A model generated the notes under the pieces. The model had not been told where the DNA came from. It did not search any database and saw nothing but the letters and a program-made list of their open reading frames with translations. A DNA stretch of 64,000 nt from Branchiibius cervicis (GTDB lineage Bacteria > Actinomycetota > Actinomycetes > Actinomycetales > Dermatophilaceae), in assembly GCF_042661605.1 (NCBI RefSeq), contig NZ_JBHSWJ010000002.1, forward strand, positions 2,170,001-2,234,000. The letters are read 5' to 3'. Position 1 is the stretch's first letter, and each line of letters starts with the position of its first letter. Position numbers and translations under genes: made by a program. Positions 51,867-61,376 of the stretch are shown here, one piece after another.

Positions 51867-51899
51867 CGCAATGCGCCCCGGACCCCGGGGCGCATTGCG
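51867..51899 (+). terminator. Terminator between the two peptidase genes
   Basis: A 15-bp perfect stem (CGCAATGCGCCCCGG and its complement), 3-base loop, then TTTC. Confidence 0.75.
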
Positions 51900-51935
51900 T
51901 TTCCCGCTTGAACGTTCCCGGAAGGAAACATCATC

Positions 51936-52844
51936 ATGTCCCTCATTCTTCGCGCGGCCGCCGGACTTGGCGCGACTGCGGCATCCACCACAGCGTTCGC
52001 CGTCGCGGCGGCGGACGTCAGTACCGCGACGGCGACCACAGCAGCACCATCGGCAACGGTGGCGTCGTCCTGTTCGGTGGTCACTACCCAGTCCGGCGAC
52101 AGCGGTGTATTGGTGTCCTCGACCCAGTCTCGGCTGCGGGTCACCACCGACGGTCAGTTCGGACCTCGAACCAAAGCCGCAGTCGCGGCGTTCCAGAAGT
52201 CGCACCGTCTCGTGGCCGACGGCATCGTCGGCCCGCTCACCTGGTCAGCGCTCGGCGGCTTCCCGTGCTCGGCGGTGGGAACCCCTGTCGCTGCGAGTGT
52301 TTCGAGCATCACCCCGGCTCTCGCGACACGGATGAAGACGTCGTACCGGGCCGAGTGCCCGGTATCACTGAGCGCCCTGCGCTACGTGAAGGTGCCGTAC
52401 TGGGGATACGACCAGCGCTACCACGTCGGAGAACTGGTCGTGAACGCCAGCATCGCCTCGACCACGGTCACCGCGTTCAACACGCTGGCCCGTAATCACT
52501 TCCCGATCCAGCAGATGCGCCTGGTCGACGACTTCGGCGGCAACGACGACAACTCGGTGAAAGCCAACAACACCTCGGCCTACAACTGCCGCAAGATCAC
52601 CAACGGCACCGGCTGGTCGATGCACGCCTACGGCAAGGCGATCGACATCAACCCGTGGGTGAATCCGTACGTGTACCAAGGACATCCGCAGTACGGCGTC
52701 AGCACCTACGTCCCGCGGACACCGGGCAAGGGCAAGATCCTGTGCGGCGACGCAACGTACAAGGCATTCACGGCGGGTGGCTTCAGTTGGGGCGGCGACT
52801 GGAAGGCCGGGGTGTTGGACTACCAGCATTTCGAGCACCGGTAG
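51936..52844 (+). CDS. Secreted M15-type peptidase with peptidoglycan-binding domain
   Basis: 302 residues. Signal peptide (1-32), Ala/Thr-rich linker, a peptidoglycan-binding domain at about 45-115 very like that of the gene at 50640 (AFQKSHRLVADGIVG...WSALGGFPC), then a catalytic domain with WSMHAYGKAIDINPWVNPYV and a final DYQHFEHR. The HxYGxAIDIN motif is typical of M15C L-Ala-D-Glu or D-Ala peptidases. GGAAGGAAAC precedes ATG 51936. A terminator follows. Confidence 0.85.
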   Translation: MSLILRAAAGLGATAASTTAFAVAAADVSTATATTAAPSATVASSCSVVTTQSGDSGVLVSSTQSRLRVTTDGQFGPRTKAAVAAFQKSHRLVADGIVGPLTWSALGGFPCSAVGTPVAASVSSITPALATRMKTSYRAECPVSLSALRYVKVPYWGYDQRYHVGELVVNASIASTTVTAFNTLARNHFPIQQMRLVDDFGGNDDNSVKANNTSAYNCRKITNGTGWSMHAYGKAIDINPWVNPYVYQGHPQYGVSTYVPRTPGKGKILCGDATYKAFTAGGFSWGGDWKAGVLDYQHFEHR

Positions 52845-52925
52845 CCCTGGCGAAAGTTTCTCGCTGCGGTCATTGCGTCTTCGAGAAGCTGCTCTATACC
52901 GTTGTCAGTACACGCAATTCGTGTA

Positions 52926-52954
52926 GAACCCCGGGCCTTGTCGGCCCGGGGTTT
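52926..52954 (+). terminator. Terminator after the second peptidase
   Basis: GAACCCCGGGCC stem with its complement, loop TTGTC, ending in TTTC. Confidence 0.7.
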
Positions 52955-52983
52955 CGTCGTGTTACCACCCGAGGAACAGCAAA

Positions 52984-55900
52984 ATGACTCAGACTCTCCA
53001 GCCGCGTCACGCGGCTCCCGTCACTCCCTCCAGCTACGGCCGCGGTGCGCGCGCTGTTGCGTTTGCCGGTCTGGCTGCCGTCGGTTTCGGCATCGCCGCA
53101 CCGGCCATGGCCGCGACTCCGCCCAAGCCGGTCAGCAGCTACTGGCTGTCGGCGAACACCAACCACCCGCAGCCGCTTGCTGGGACCAAGTTGGGTTCGT
53201 CCCAGGGCTTCCGGGCACACGGCTTCGTGAACATGGCCTCGGGCAGGTCTACTACTGCGCGCAGGACAAGAAGGACGGCCCGTCGGGCAACGGCTTCAGC
53301 GCGATTCCCAACAGCACCTGGTCGACCCCGGTGCGGGTCACTGGTGCGTACACCGGCACCGAAGGCCGGTACTCCGCGACGACCCTGGAGGAGGCTGCCT
53401 ACGTCATCAACAAGTACGGCAACCCGTCCAAGTCTCTGCCGTTGGCGACGCGGGCCCGGATGGTCACCGCCGTCGACGCGCTGAACGGCTATCTGGCTGG
53501 CAACTCCAAGGAGCACATGCTGACGGCGTCTCCGGGCAAGCCGTCGGCTGGAGTGGCCCCGACCACCCAGGTCTCCGACTACGCCAACGTCAAGGCGTTG
53601 TTCGACAAGTACCTGGCCGAAGCGCAGAAGTACCACGGCGCGCAGACCATGGTCGTCAAGGGTGCCGCCGGCGGGAAGGTCGGGGCAACTGGCACCGTCA
53701 CGTTCGGCGCGAAGGCCAAGGCATCCGGCCAGTACGTACCCGGCGAGTCGTATACCGCCACCCTGACTGGCGGCGCAAAGTTCGCTGACGGCACGACCAC
53801 CAAGAAGGGCCTCACCGGAACGGCGCTGACCTCGCTGCAGGTGAAGTACACCAGCACCGCGAAGGCGACCTTGTCGGTGTCCACGGTCACGCCGGACTAC
53901 GGCCTGTGGATCACCAAGTCGAGCAAGTGGCAGAACCTGTGGGTCGCCGGCACGCAGTCCGCTCCGATCAAGGCCAGTGCCGTGTGGAGCGCCTCGGCGA
54001 ACATCACCAAGTTCACCCCGAAGCTCACCACAGCGGTCAGCGTCGCCAACGGCAAGGTCGGCCAGTCGCTGACCGACACCATCAAGGGCTCCGGCTTCCC
54101 GGCCGGGGTGAAGGTCACGGGCACCGACGACCTGTACTACGTGCCGTACGGCACGAAGATCACTCAGGGAGCCATACCGTCCAACGCCACCAAGGTCACG
54201 ACCTTGAACTGGTCGGGCACCACGGACTCCAAGGGCAACCTGACGGTTATCACCTCGGCGTACAAGCCGACCAAGGCCGGAACCTACGTGTTCGTCGAGC
54301 ACTCGGCGGCCGGGAGCAGCAGCACGTCGTCCTGGTCGGCCTACAACGGTCAGTTCGGTGAGCCGACGGAGTCCTCGACGTTCACCAAGCCCGAGGTCCC
54401 CACGATCGCGACACAGGTCCAGGCTGGTCAGGACATCAGCAAGCCGTTGTCCGACACCGTGATCGGTTCCGGCTTACCCGCCGGTGCGAAGGTCGCCGGT
54501 ACCGACGAGCTGTACTACCTGCCGTACGGCACGAAGGTGACCGAGTCCGACACAGTGCCCGCCAACGCCGTCAAGGTCGGTACCTATGACTGGTCGGCCA
54601 CCGCTGACGAGGACGGCGACCTGCAGGCCAAGACCGCTCCGGTCACCGTGACCAAGCCGGGTGTCTATGTCTACGTCGAGACCGCCAACGCAGGCAGCGC
54701 CGGCGGTTCGACCTGGAACAAGATCACCGGCAAGTTCGGCGACACCGACGAGACGGTCAGCCTGACCAGCCCGACCAGCCCGGTGGTGACCACCCAGATC
54801 CAGGCTGGCGGCGACGTCGCCAAGCCGATCTCGGACACCATCAACGGTTCCGGCTTCCCGGCCGGTGCGAGTGTCACGGGTACCGACGACCTGTACTTCG
54901 TGCCGTACGGCACGAAGGTCGTCGAAGGCACGGTGCCGGCCAACGCCGAGAAGATCACCACCTACACGTGGAGCGCCACTGCCGACGGGTCTGGCAAGGT
55001 CACCGCGACCACGCCGAACTACACCCCGACCAAGGCCGGGACGTACGTGTTCGTGGAGTCGGCCAACGCTGGTAACCACGGCGGTTACACCTGGGGCAAG
55101 ATCACCGGCAAGTTCGGTTCCAAGACCGAGTCGGCGTCGTTGACCAAGCCGGGTGCACCGAGCGTTATCACCCACATCCAGACCGGCCAGGACATCTCCA
55201 AGCCGATCCATGACCAGATCAACGGTTCCGGCTTCCCGGCCGGTGCCTCGGTCAAGGGCAACGACGACCTGTACTACTTGCCGTACGGCACCAAGCTGAG
55301 CCCCTCGGACGCGGTGCCCAGCAACGCGGTCAAGCTGGGGTCGTTCTCGTGGTCCGGCACTGCTGACGCCGCCGGCAACGTCTCGGCGACGACCCCGTCG
55401 TACACGGTGACCAAGCCGGGTCTGTACGTCTACCGCGAGTCGGTTCTGCCCGGCTCCGGCGAGGGCGGCACATGGGGGCCGATCATCAGCAAGTTCGGCC
55501 AGCACACCGAGTCGGCCTCCCTGGTGAAGAACGTCATCCCGAAGGTGACGACCAAGGTCTCCAACACCACCGTCAAGCAGGGCGACGCCCTGTCCGACAC
55601 CGTGATGGGTTCTGGCTTCCCGGCCGGGGCCTCAGTCCAGGGCGACGACGACCTGTACTACCTGCCCAAAGGTGTCGCCGTCACCACCGACGGTTCGATC
55701 CCCAAGGGCGCGGTGAAGGTCGGCTCGTTCACCTGGTCCGGCAAGGCCGACGCCAAGGGCAACCTGTCGACGACGACGGCCAAGTACACCGTCAACAAGA
55801 CCGACGGCACCTACGTGTACGTGGAGTCCGCCAAGAGCGGCAACTACCAGGGACACGTCTGGCCTGCGGTGAAGGGCAAGTTCGGGCAGAAGGCCGAGAC

Positions 55901-56066
55901 CTCGAACATCAAGACGCCCAAGCCGCCCGTCGTTCCCACCGGTGACGCCGAGATGTTCGGTGTCGACACTGGGGCGCTGGCCGTCGGTGGCCTGATCACC
56001 GTGGTTGGAGCCTCGGGCCTGATCGGGGCCTTCCGCCTGCGCCGCAAGGCAACTCAGGAGAACTGA
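52984..56066 (+). CDS. Large repeat-rich surface protein, frameshifted near its N-terminus
   Basis: About 1027 residues if the frame is restored. The signal peptide is in frame 1 (MTQTLQPRHAAP... to GIAAPAMAATPP). At the GG pair 53235-53236 the frame breaks; one extra G gives NMGLGQVYYCAQDKK and the rest reads through to TGA 56064-56066. The body has five tandem repeats of about 125 residues (from about 54025, 54400, 54780, 55160 and 55540), each with D-x-I/V-x-GSGFPAGA-x-V-x-G-x-DDLYY-x-P-x-G. The C-terminus has VPTGD, a hydrophobic helix and RLRRKATQEN, resembling a non-standard sorting signal. Probable adhesin, and the sortase gene at 56174 is next. Confidence 0.75.
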
Positions 56067-56100
56067 CTCGGGGTCACCTGAGTTAGCGGAAGCGTTCCAA

Positions 56101-56138
56101 ACAGACGGGGGTGTCGAGCGATCGACACCCCCGTCTGT
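56101..56138 (+). terminator. Terminator between surface protein and sortase genes
   Basis: A 17-bp perfect stem (ACAGACGGGGGTGTCGA and its complement) with a GCGA loop. Confidence 0.75.
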
Positions 56139-56173
56139 GCACCCCGACACCAACCAAGGAAGCACCACCGACC

Positions 56174-57043
56174 ATGAAGACCACCCAACGCAATCGCAAC
56201 GCAGCCCTGCTGGCCATGGCCATCCTCGGCACCGCAGGCGTCGGCGGCGGTGCCTACACCGCGATCCACGCCGCTACCCACCCGGTGCTCGAACAAGCCG
56301 CCGCAGATCCGAGCAGCGAGTCGGCTGCGACACCCACGACAGGACCGAGCGCGTTGAGCCAGTCCGGCCTGATCAAGGTCCCCGCCGCGGCGACCCAGAG
56401 CGCCCCGGCCCTGCCGGTCGCGCGGGCCACCGCCACAGCCAACCCGGACGACAGCGACGGCGCGGACCGTCGCGCGGCGTACACCGGGGACAACTCCGGC
56501 TCGATTCGCAACGTGGCAGCCACCATCCGCGACGCCAACACCGAGCACGCAGCGAACGCCTCGACCTCGAAGGTCACCACGCTGCACCCGAACCGGGTTC
56601 TGATCCCGAGCATCGGCGTGCTGGCATCGGTCATCCCCGAGAAAGTCTCGGCCAGATACCTGACAATTCCCGCGCAGAGCTGGCGCGCCGCCTGGTACAA
56701 CCAGTCTGCCGACCTGAACGCCAGCACCGGCAACACCGTGATCGCCGGCCACGTCAGCCTCGGCGGAACGCCAGGAGTCTTCGCGAATCTCTCGAAGCTC
56801 AATGTCGGCTCGCTGATCTACACCAGTGACGGCAGCGGTAAGACGACCGCCTGGCGCGTGGCGACCAAGAACCTCTACGGCAAACGCGCGCTACCCGACG
56901 AGGTGTTCTACCCCGCCACCCAGCGCATGCTCACCCTCATCACCTGCGGTGGAGCGATGGGCACCGTGGCTGGTCCGGCTGGTTCTTATTACGGCCACGA
57001 GGACAACGAGGTCATCCAGGCTGTGCCAGTTGCCACGAACTGA
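56174..57043 (+). CDS. Sortase (class E/F-like) with altered active-site Arg position
   Basis: 289 residues. An N-terminal membrane anchor (10-35) and a long Ala/Ser-rich linker precede the sortase fold (about 140-289). The catalytic His lies in NTVIAGHVS and the Cys in LTLITCGG. The Arg normally found about 15-20 residues after the Cys (as in YRDN) is not evident: the aligned segment reads YYGHEDNEVIQ. It could have shifted function or be less active. Sortases join LPXTG-type proteins to the wall; the candidate substrates here are the proteins at 9319 and 52984. AAGGAAG precedes ATG 56174. Confidence 0.8.
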   Translation: MKTTQRNRNAALLAMAILGTAGVGGGAYTAIHAATHPVLEQAAADPSSESAATPTTGPSALSQSGLIKVPAAATQSAPALPVARATATANPDDSDGADRRAAYTGDNSGSIRNVAATIRDANTEHAANASTSKVTTLHPNRVLIPSIGVLASVIPEKVSARYLTIPAQSWRAAWYNQSADLNASTGNTVIAGHVSLGGTPGVFANLSKLNVGSLIYTSDGSGKTTAWRVATKNLYGKRALPDEVFYPATQRMLTLITCGGAMGTVAGPAGSYYGHEDNEVIQAVPVATN

Positions 57044-57071
57044 GTGCCTGCTGGAGCGAGCACTCAGTTCG
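57036..57071. terminator. Bidirectional hairpin after the sortase gene
   Basis: A 12-bp stem (CGAACTGAGTGC and its complement) starts at the sortase stop and ends at the stop of the convergent gene. Confidence 0.65.
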
Positions 57072-57383
57072 CTACCGCAACCCGAAGGCCCGGTTCGGGT
57101 CCGCCGGCACGGGCCGTAGGTCGCTGGCGTCGACCCATAGCTGGACTACCACCGGGTCGCGGGTCTGCTTCGTGGACTCAGTTCCGTCGAGCGTCGGGTC
57201 GTCGACCAGCACGACGAGGGCCTGCCAGCGGTAGGACACGCGCCGCCAGGTCACGATCAGACCCTGTCGCGGGGTCTGGTGCGGGTGGACTCGCGCTGCG
57301 GGGCCGTCGCCGGGCAGCTTGACCCAGACGTGCCGGGTGGTCTTCGGGGTGCGCCAGGTGCGTTCCCGTTTGGACTGCCCCAT
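57072..57383 (-). CDS. Hypothetical basic protein
   Basis: 103 residues. A basic N-terminus (MGQSKRERTWRTPKTTRHVWVKLPGD) and a core with WRRVSYRWQALVVLVDD, beta-rich. Probably cytoplasmic. No family recognised. It lies at the edge of the Tn7-like segment and is read toward the sortase. Confidence 0.65.
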   Translation of the reverse strand: MGQSKRERTWRTPKTTRHVWVKLPGDGPAARVHPHQTPRQGLIVTWRRVSYRWQALVVLVDDPTLDGTESTKQTRDPVVVQLWVDASDLRPVPADPNRAFGLR

Positions 57384-57419
57384 CCCTCAAACTTAGGACA
57401 CCTGTTCGATTCGGCGCTA

Positions 57420-57600
57420 TGTCGACTGCGATAAGTGCCCTTATCGCCAGTTCCAATCGTCAGCCTGGAAGCGACTGGGGCACGAACCCAGACCCTCCTA
57501 CCGAAGCACCCTGCAGCTGTCGGTTCTCGCATAACTTGTCAGTAGTCTCGACTTCTTGTCAGCGGCGTGTCAGTAGTCTTCCCAACGTGTCAGTGATGCA
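57420..57600. repeat. Probable left end of the Tn7-like transposon
   Basis: Repeated TGTCRG words in one orientation: TGTCGACTG (57420), TGTCGGTTC (57518), TGTCAGTAGTC (57537 and 57568), TGTCAGCGG (57557), TGTCAGTGATG (57588), spaced 11-20 bases. Arrays of short transposase-binding sites beside tnsA are typical of Tn7-like ends. The exact terminus and target duplication could not be set because the other end is not in the window. Confidence 0.5.
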
Positions 57601-57605
57601 GGATC

Positions 57606-58337
57606 GTGGCCATGGCGGCGCATGGGATCACGCTGAGGTACTGCACCGCAGCCGGGGACGAGGTCGAGACGCCCCTTGACCTCGCACGACCTGACGCCAT
57701 CGTCGGTGGCTTACCAATCCGGACGCCGCCCTCGTACCCCGGGCGCACCAGCTATCCGGGGTTCTTTTGGTCCGCGACGACGGGGCGGGTGCACGTCTAC
57801 GAAAGCCTGTTGGAACTGGACCGACTCTGGCTCGCCGATTTCGATCCTGCGGTGGGCAGCCTCACCACTCAGCCGTTCCAGGCCATAGGAAGCGACGGTG
57901 ACGTCGTGAGGTCCCACGTTCCAGACCTCATGCTGATGTCACCGGATCACAGGGTCACGGTTGTCGACGTGAAGCCCTCCGCGTTCCTGGATCTTCCCAA
58001 AGTGAAAGCGCAGTTCGACTGGACTCGTCGGTGGTGTGATGAGCGCGGCTGGGGATACGAGGTGTTCAGTGGGGCCGACCCCCATGTTCTGAGGAACATC
58101 AAGTTCCTTGCGGTTGGACGACGCCCCGACCGACTGCCCGCCGAAGCACTTGTTCGAGCGCGACAGGTAGTCCGAGACGGTCTGACCTGGGGTGCAGCCA
58201 CCTCAGCTGATGGACGGGACTCCTCGCTGCAAGTTGCCCTCGCCGCACTCATCTGGTCCGGTCACGTGACGATTGAACTCAGCCGCCCGCTCAGCTCGGG
58301 CTCCTTGCTGCGTGTTCAGGAAGGTGCTGCTGCATGA
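57606..58337 (+). CDS. tnsA: TnsA-like transposon endonuclease
   Basis: 243 residues (GTG 57606; ATG 57612 is an alternative). Matches the TnsA N-terminal nuclease plan: YESLLELDRLWLADFDP (catalytic Glu), HVPDLMLMS (Asp) and VTVVDVKPSA (Lys). TnsA cuts the 5' ends of Tn7-like elements so that they move by cut-and-paste. It overlaps tnsB by 4 bases (ATGA). First gene of the tns operon. Confidence 0.8.
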   Translation: MAMAAHGITLRYCTAAGDEVETPLDLARPDAIVGGLPIRTPPSYPGRTSYPGFFWSATTGRVHVYESLLELDRLWLADFDPAVGSLTTQPFQAIGSDGDVVRSHVPDLMLMSPDHRVTVVDVKPSAFLDLPKVKAQFDWTRRWCDERGWGYEVFSGADPHVLRNIKFLAVGRRPDRLPAEALVRARQVVRDGLTWGAATSADGRDSSLQVALAALIWSGHVTIELSRPLSSGSLLRVQEGAAA

Positions 58338-60316
58338 CGGCTGAAGTCTTGGACACATCTGTGGGCCAACAGATGTGGTACGCGGGAGCCGCGTGGACTG
58401 TCGTCGAACTAGACGGCATGAACGTCGTGTTGCGCTCGGCCGAGAGGCTGGTGCGGGTGCATGCACCCGCACTCGTTGGCCTCGCGAGCCCGCTCAGCAC
58501 ATCTTCGCAGCCATCAGAGCGAGCCGAACTCGACGCCATCCGGCTCGGATCACTGACGACCAAGCAACGCTCCGCGATCGAGCGTGAGGCCGAGGTCTAC
58601 GAACGATTGATCGCGTCATCTTCGGAAAAGAGTGTTAACGACCGCTATGAGGCTGCGGCCGACGAGCTCGGGATTGCGGTTCGGACTGCATATCGTCGAG
58701 GACAGCGCTATCTCGACTGTGGCGTGGTCGGTTTGCTCGACAGTCGCCTACTCAAGAAACGAACCTCTGCGGTGAGCCCCGAGTGGGATTTGGCATGCAG
58801 AGAATCACTGGCGAGTTTTCGAGACAAATCGAACCCCACGCGCGGAACTGTGATCGCTAAGGCAAACGCGCTTTTCCTCAACCTCCATCCTGACGGTGTT
58901 GTCCCCTCTCGCGCTGTTGCATACAAGCGCCTCCGAGAACTCGATAAGGGGCGATACACGTTCGGGGCTGCGAAGCAGAGGCGTTCAGTCGCCGAACGTC
59001 CTCAGGGCGCTATGGGCCGTCTACGCGCTGACCGGCCGGGACAGTATGTCGTCCTCGACACCACACGGTTGGACGTCTTCGCGATGGAGCCCGTCACTAA
59101 TCGGTGGGTTAACACAGAGCTGACCGTGGCGATGGATCTCTACTCGCGGTGCATCTTGGGTCTTGCACTGCGGCCAATCTCCACGAAGTCCCACGACGTA
59201 GCTGCGGTGCTGTACCAAGTTGTCACCCCTCAGACCTGGGGTCCAGTCAGCGAAATCGGCGAAGGCTGCGGACCGTACGCGGGCGTACCTGAGTCGATCC
59301 TCACCCAGGACACGGGCGCGCTTCCGGACACGATCGTGGTCGACCACGGCAAGGTTTATCTGTCTCACCACACACGCTCGGTCTGTCAGCGGCTGGGCAT
59401 CAACATTCAGCCAGCGATCCCACACAAACCCACCGATAAGCCGACAATAGAGCGGTTCTTCCGTACCCTTCGGCAGCAACTCCTTGAACACCTACCGGCG
59501 TACAAGGGGCCGGACATCTACTCACGCGGCAAGAACGTTGAGCGCGAGACGTTCTACTTCGTCAGCGACCTGGAAGCCATCATCCGCGAGTGGGTTGGGA
59601 TTTACCATCACTCTCCGCATCAGGGCCTGTGTGACCCCATCCTGCCCAACGTCGAGCTTTCGCCCACGGAGATGTTTGCGCGAGGAATATCAGCAGCGGG
59701 ATTGCTACGGCTACCGTCCTCGGACGACCTGCGGATGGAGTTCCTGGACGTCGCCTGGCGTACGATTCAGCATTACGGCGTTGAGGTCGATGGGCGACGT
59801 TATGACGGTTCAGGCCTCAACTTGTATCGAATGACGAAGTCTGCCCATGGCGGTGTCCACGCGGGAAAATGGCCGATCATGGTGGATCGCGATGACGTCA
59901 GGGCCGTCTATTTCCAAGACCCTGCAACGCTCACATGGCACTCTCTCGCGTGGGAACACGCATCGGGACTGGAGAGCCCACTAAGTGCTGAGGCTGCCGA
60001 CTACACCCGCGAGTTGTCTCGCCACACGGACCGCCATGTAGACGCGCCGGCGGCTCTGGGCGATTTGTTGCATCGGTACAGCAAGAAGGCGGTGACGAGT
60101 CGTCGCGAGAAGAACGTCGCCCAGCGGCTTGCTGCGTCAACCAGTGATCATCGAGGGCAGCTCGATTCATCCGAGAGCGATATCCCGGATGTGATTGATC
60201 TAGCCGCTCACCTTCGGAATCGTGGGTCGCGAAACGTCGTCGACGACCTTGATGTGTTCGACCAGTACTACGCCAACCATCCCGATGGTGAGGCGTTTCA
60301 GGTGTTCGACGAATGA
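58334..60316 (+). CDS. tnsB: TnsB-like DDE transposase
   Basis: 660 residues. An N-terminal DNA-binding region with helix-turn-helix segments (AADELGIAVRTAYRRGQRY) is followed by an RNase H-fold catalytic core. That core shows VVLDTTRLDVFAM (first Asp), VVDHGKVYLS (second Asp) and KPTIERFFRTLRQ (Glu). The C-terminal beta-barrel and tail follow. It binds the transposon ends and joins the 3' ends to target DNA. Full length for the family. It overlaps the next small gene by 4 bases. Confidence 0.88.
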   Translation: MTAEVLDTSVGQQMWYAGAAWTVVELDGMNVVLRSAERLVRVHAPALVGLASPLSTSSQPSERAELDAIRLGSLTTKQRSAIEREAEVYERLIASSSEKSVNDRYEAAADELGIAVRTAYRRGQRYLDCGVVGLLDSRLLKKRTSAVSPEWDLACRESLASFRDKSNPTRGTVIAKANALFLNLHPDGVVPSRAVAYKRLRELDKGRYTFGAAKQRRSVAERPQGAMGRLRADRPGQYVVLDTTRLDVFAMEPVTNRWVNTELTVAMDLYSRCILGLALRPISTKSHDVAAVLYQVVTPQTWGPVSEIGEGCGPYAGVPESILTQDTGALPDTIVVDHGKVYLSHHTRSVCQRLGINIQPAIPHKPTDKPTIERFFRTLRQQLLEHLPAYKGPDIYSRGKNVERETFYFVSDLEAIIREWVGIYHHSPHQGLCDPILPNVELSPTEMFARGISAAGLLRLPSSDDLRMEFLDVAWRTIQHYGVEVDGRRYDGSGLNLYRMTKSAHGGVHAGKWPIMVDRDDVRAVYFQDPATLTWHSLAWEHASGLESPLSAEAADYTRELSRHTDRHVDAPAALGDLLHRYSKKAVTSRREKNVAQRLAASTSDHRGQLDSSESDIPDVIDLAAHLRNRGSRNVVDDLDVFDQYYANHPDGEAFQVFDE

Positions 60317-60429
60317 ACACCTGGGCGAAGTGGCTGCATGACAACGAGCCGAAGCGGTTCAACATGGCGACGAAGCATGGTTGGGACGCGTTCGCGCAGT
60401 CGGCAGCGCGCCCTCGCTCGACCGACTGA
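60313..60429 (+). CDS. 38-residue protein between tnsB and tnsC
   Basis: ATG 60313 overlaps the tnsB stop (ATGA) and the frame ends at TGA 60427-60429, two bases before tnsC. It reads MNTWAKWLHDNEPKRF followed by NMATKHGWDAFAQ, a plausible helical peptide. Not part of standard tns operons. The double tight spacing argues that it is translated. Confidence 0.55.
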   Translation: MNTWAKWLHDNEPKRFNMATKHGWDAFAQSAARPRSTD

Positions 60430-60431
60430 CC

Positions 60432-61376
60432 ATGAGCGAGCTTCAAGGGCTTTCGGAGGATGAACGTGAGGACTATGACGAAGCGCGGATGGTGTGGAAC
60501 GCGAACCCACCCGCGGTGAAGACAGCCCAATTGAGCAATGCGTTCGAGGTCATCGAGCAGGTCATGGCGTCCAATCGCCGTGATGGCGACCGTCTGCGCG
60601 GCTCGGTGGTGATCGATGCCGCACCAGCGCTGGGGAAGACCACGATCGCGACGCGTTACGCGCGTGAATTTCACCGGCGCACTCTTCGACGCCATGGCCC
60701 TTCCACGCAGGCGGATCACCAGCGGCTTCCTGTGGCGTTCGTGCCGTTGGATGCGGGCATCACCCTGAAAGGGTTGAACCAGAAGATCCTGTCGTTCTAC
60801 GGCCATCCGGGCGCGACGCGTGCGAGCACGTCACGGCTGGGCGCTCTGGCGGTGGACTGCGTGCGATCCTGCGAAACTCAGCTGATCATCATCGATGACA
60901 TTCACTTCATCGATTTCAAGCACCGCAACGGTCGCGACGTCAGCAACCACCTCAAAGGCCTCGCGAACGAGATGCCGGTCACGTTCATCTACGTGGGTGT
61001 GCGACTGACAGAGAAACGCTTCTTCGACGAAGGACTGATCGGAGAGGACGCGTCCTACGCTCAGACGTCTCGGCGGTCGACCAGAGTGCCGATTGCCCCG
61101 TTCTCGATCAGCTCCGACGCGGGATTTCGAGCGTGGGTCCAGCTTTTGTCCACCTTGGAAAGTCATCTGATCCTTCTCAACGCCGCACCCGGCATGTTGG
61201 TCAGTCACGCGAAAGAACTCCATCGCCGCACCCAGGGCCACATCGGGTCACTGACCAACCTGCTGGATCGTGCCAGCTATGTCGCGATCCGCAGCGGGGT
61301 CGAACAAATCACTGCCGAGGTGCTCGCCGCTGCCACCGGTGACAACGCAGCAGAGACCAGTGCCCGCGCCGGCTAA
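60432..61376 (+). CDS. tnsC: TnsC/TniB-like AAA+ ATPase
   Basis: 314 residues. Walker A DAAPALGKTT near 59-68, Walker B LIIIDDIHFID, then sensor motif FIYVGVRL and a C-terminal helical lid. TnsC/TniB proteins link target selectors to the transposase. Starts at ATG 60432. Its end overlaps tniQ by 17 bases. Confidence 0.85.
   Translation: MSELQGLSEDEREDYDEARMVWNANPPAVKTAQLSNAFEVIEQVMASNRRDGDRLRGSVVIDAAPALGKTTIATRYAREFHRRTLRRHGPSTQADHQRLPVAFVPLDAGITLKGLNQKILSFYGHPGATRASTSRLGALAVDCVRSCETQLIIIDDIHFIDFKHRNGRDVSNHLKGLANEMPVTFIYVGVRLTEKRFFDEGLIGEDASYAQTSRRSTRVPIAPFSISSDAGFRAWVQLLSTLESHLILLNAAPGMLVSHAKELHRRTQGHIGSLTNLLDRASYVAIRSGVEQITAEVLAAATGDNAAETSARAG

Noticed and set aside
54025..55900. Tandem DNA repeats as a CRISPR or satellite
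   Set aside because: The 375-381-base periodicity is coding repeats of the surface protein in one frame.
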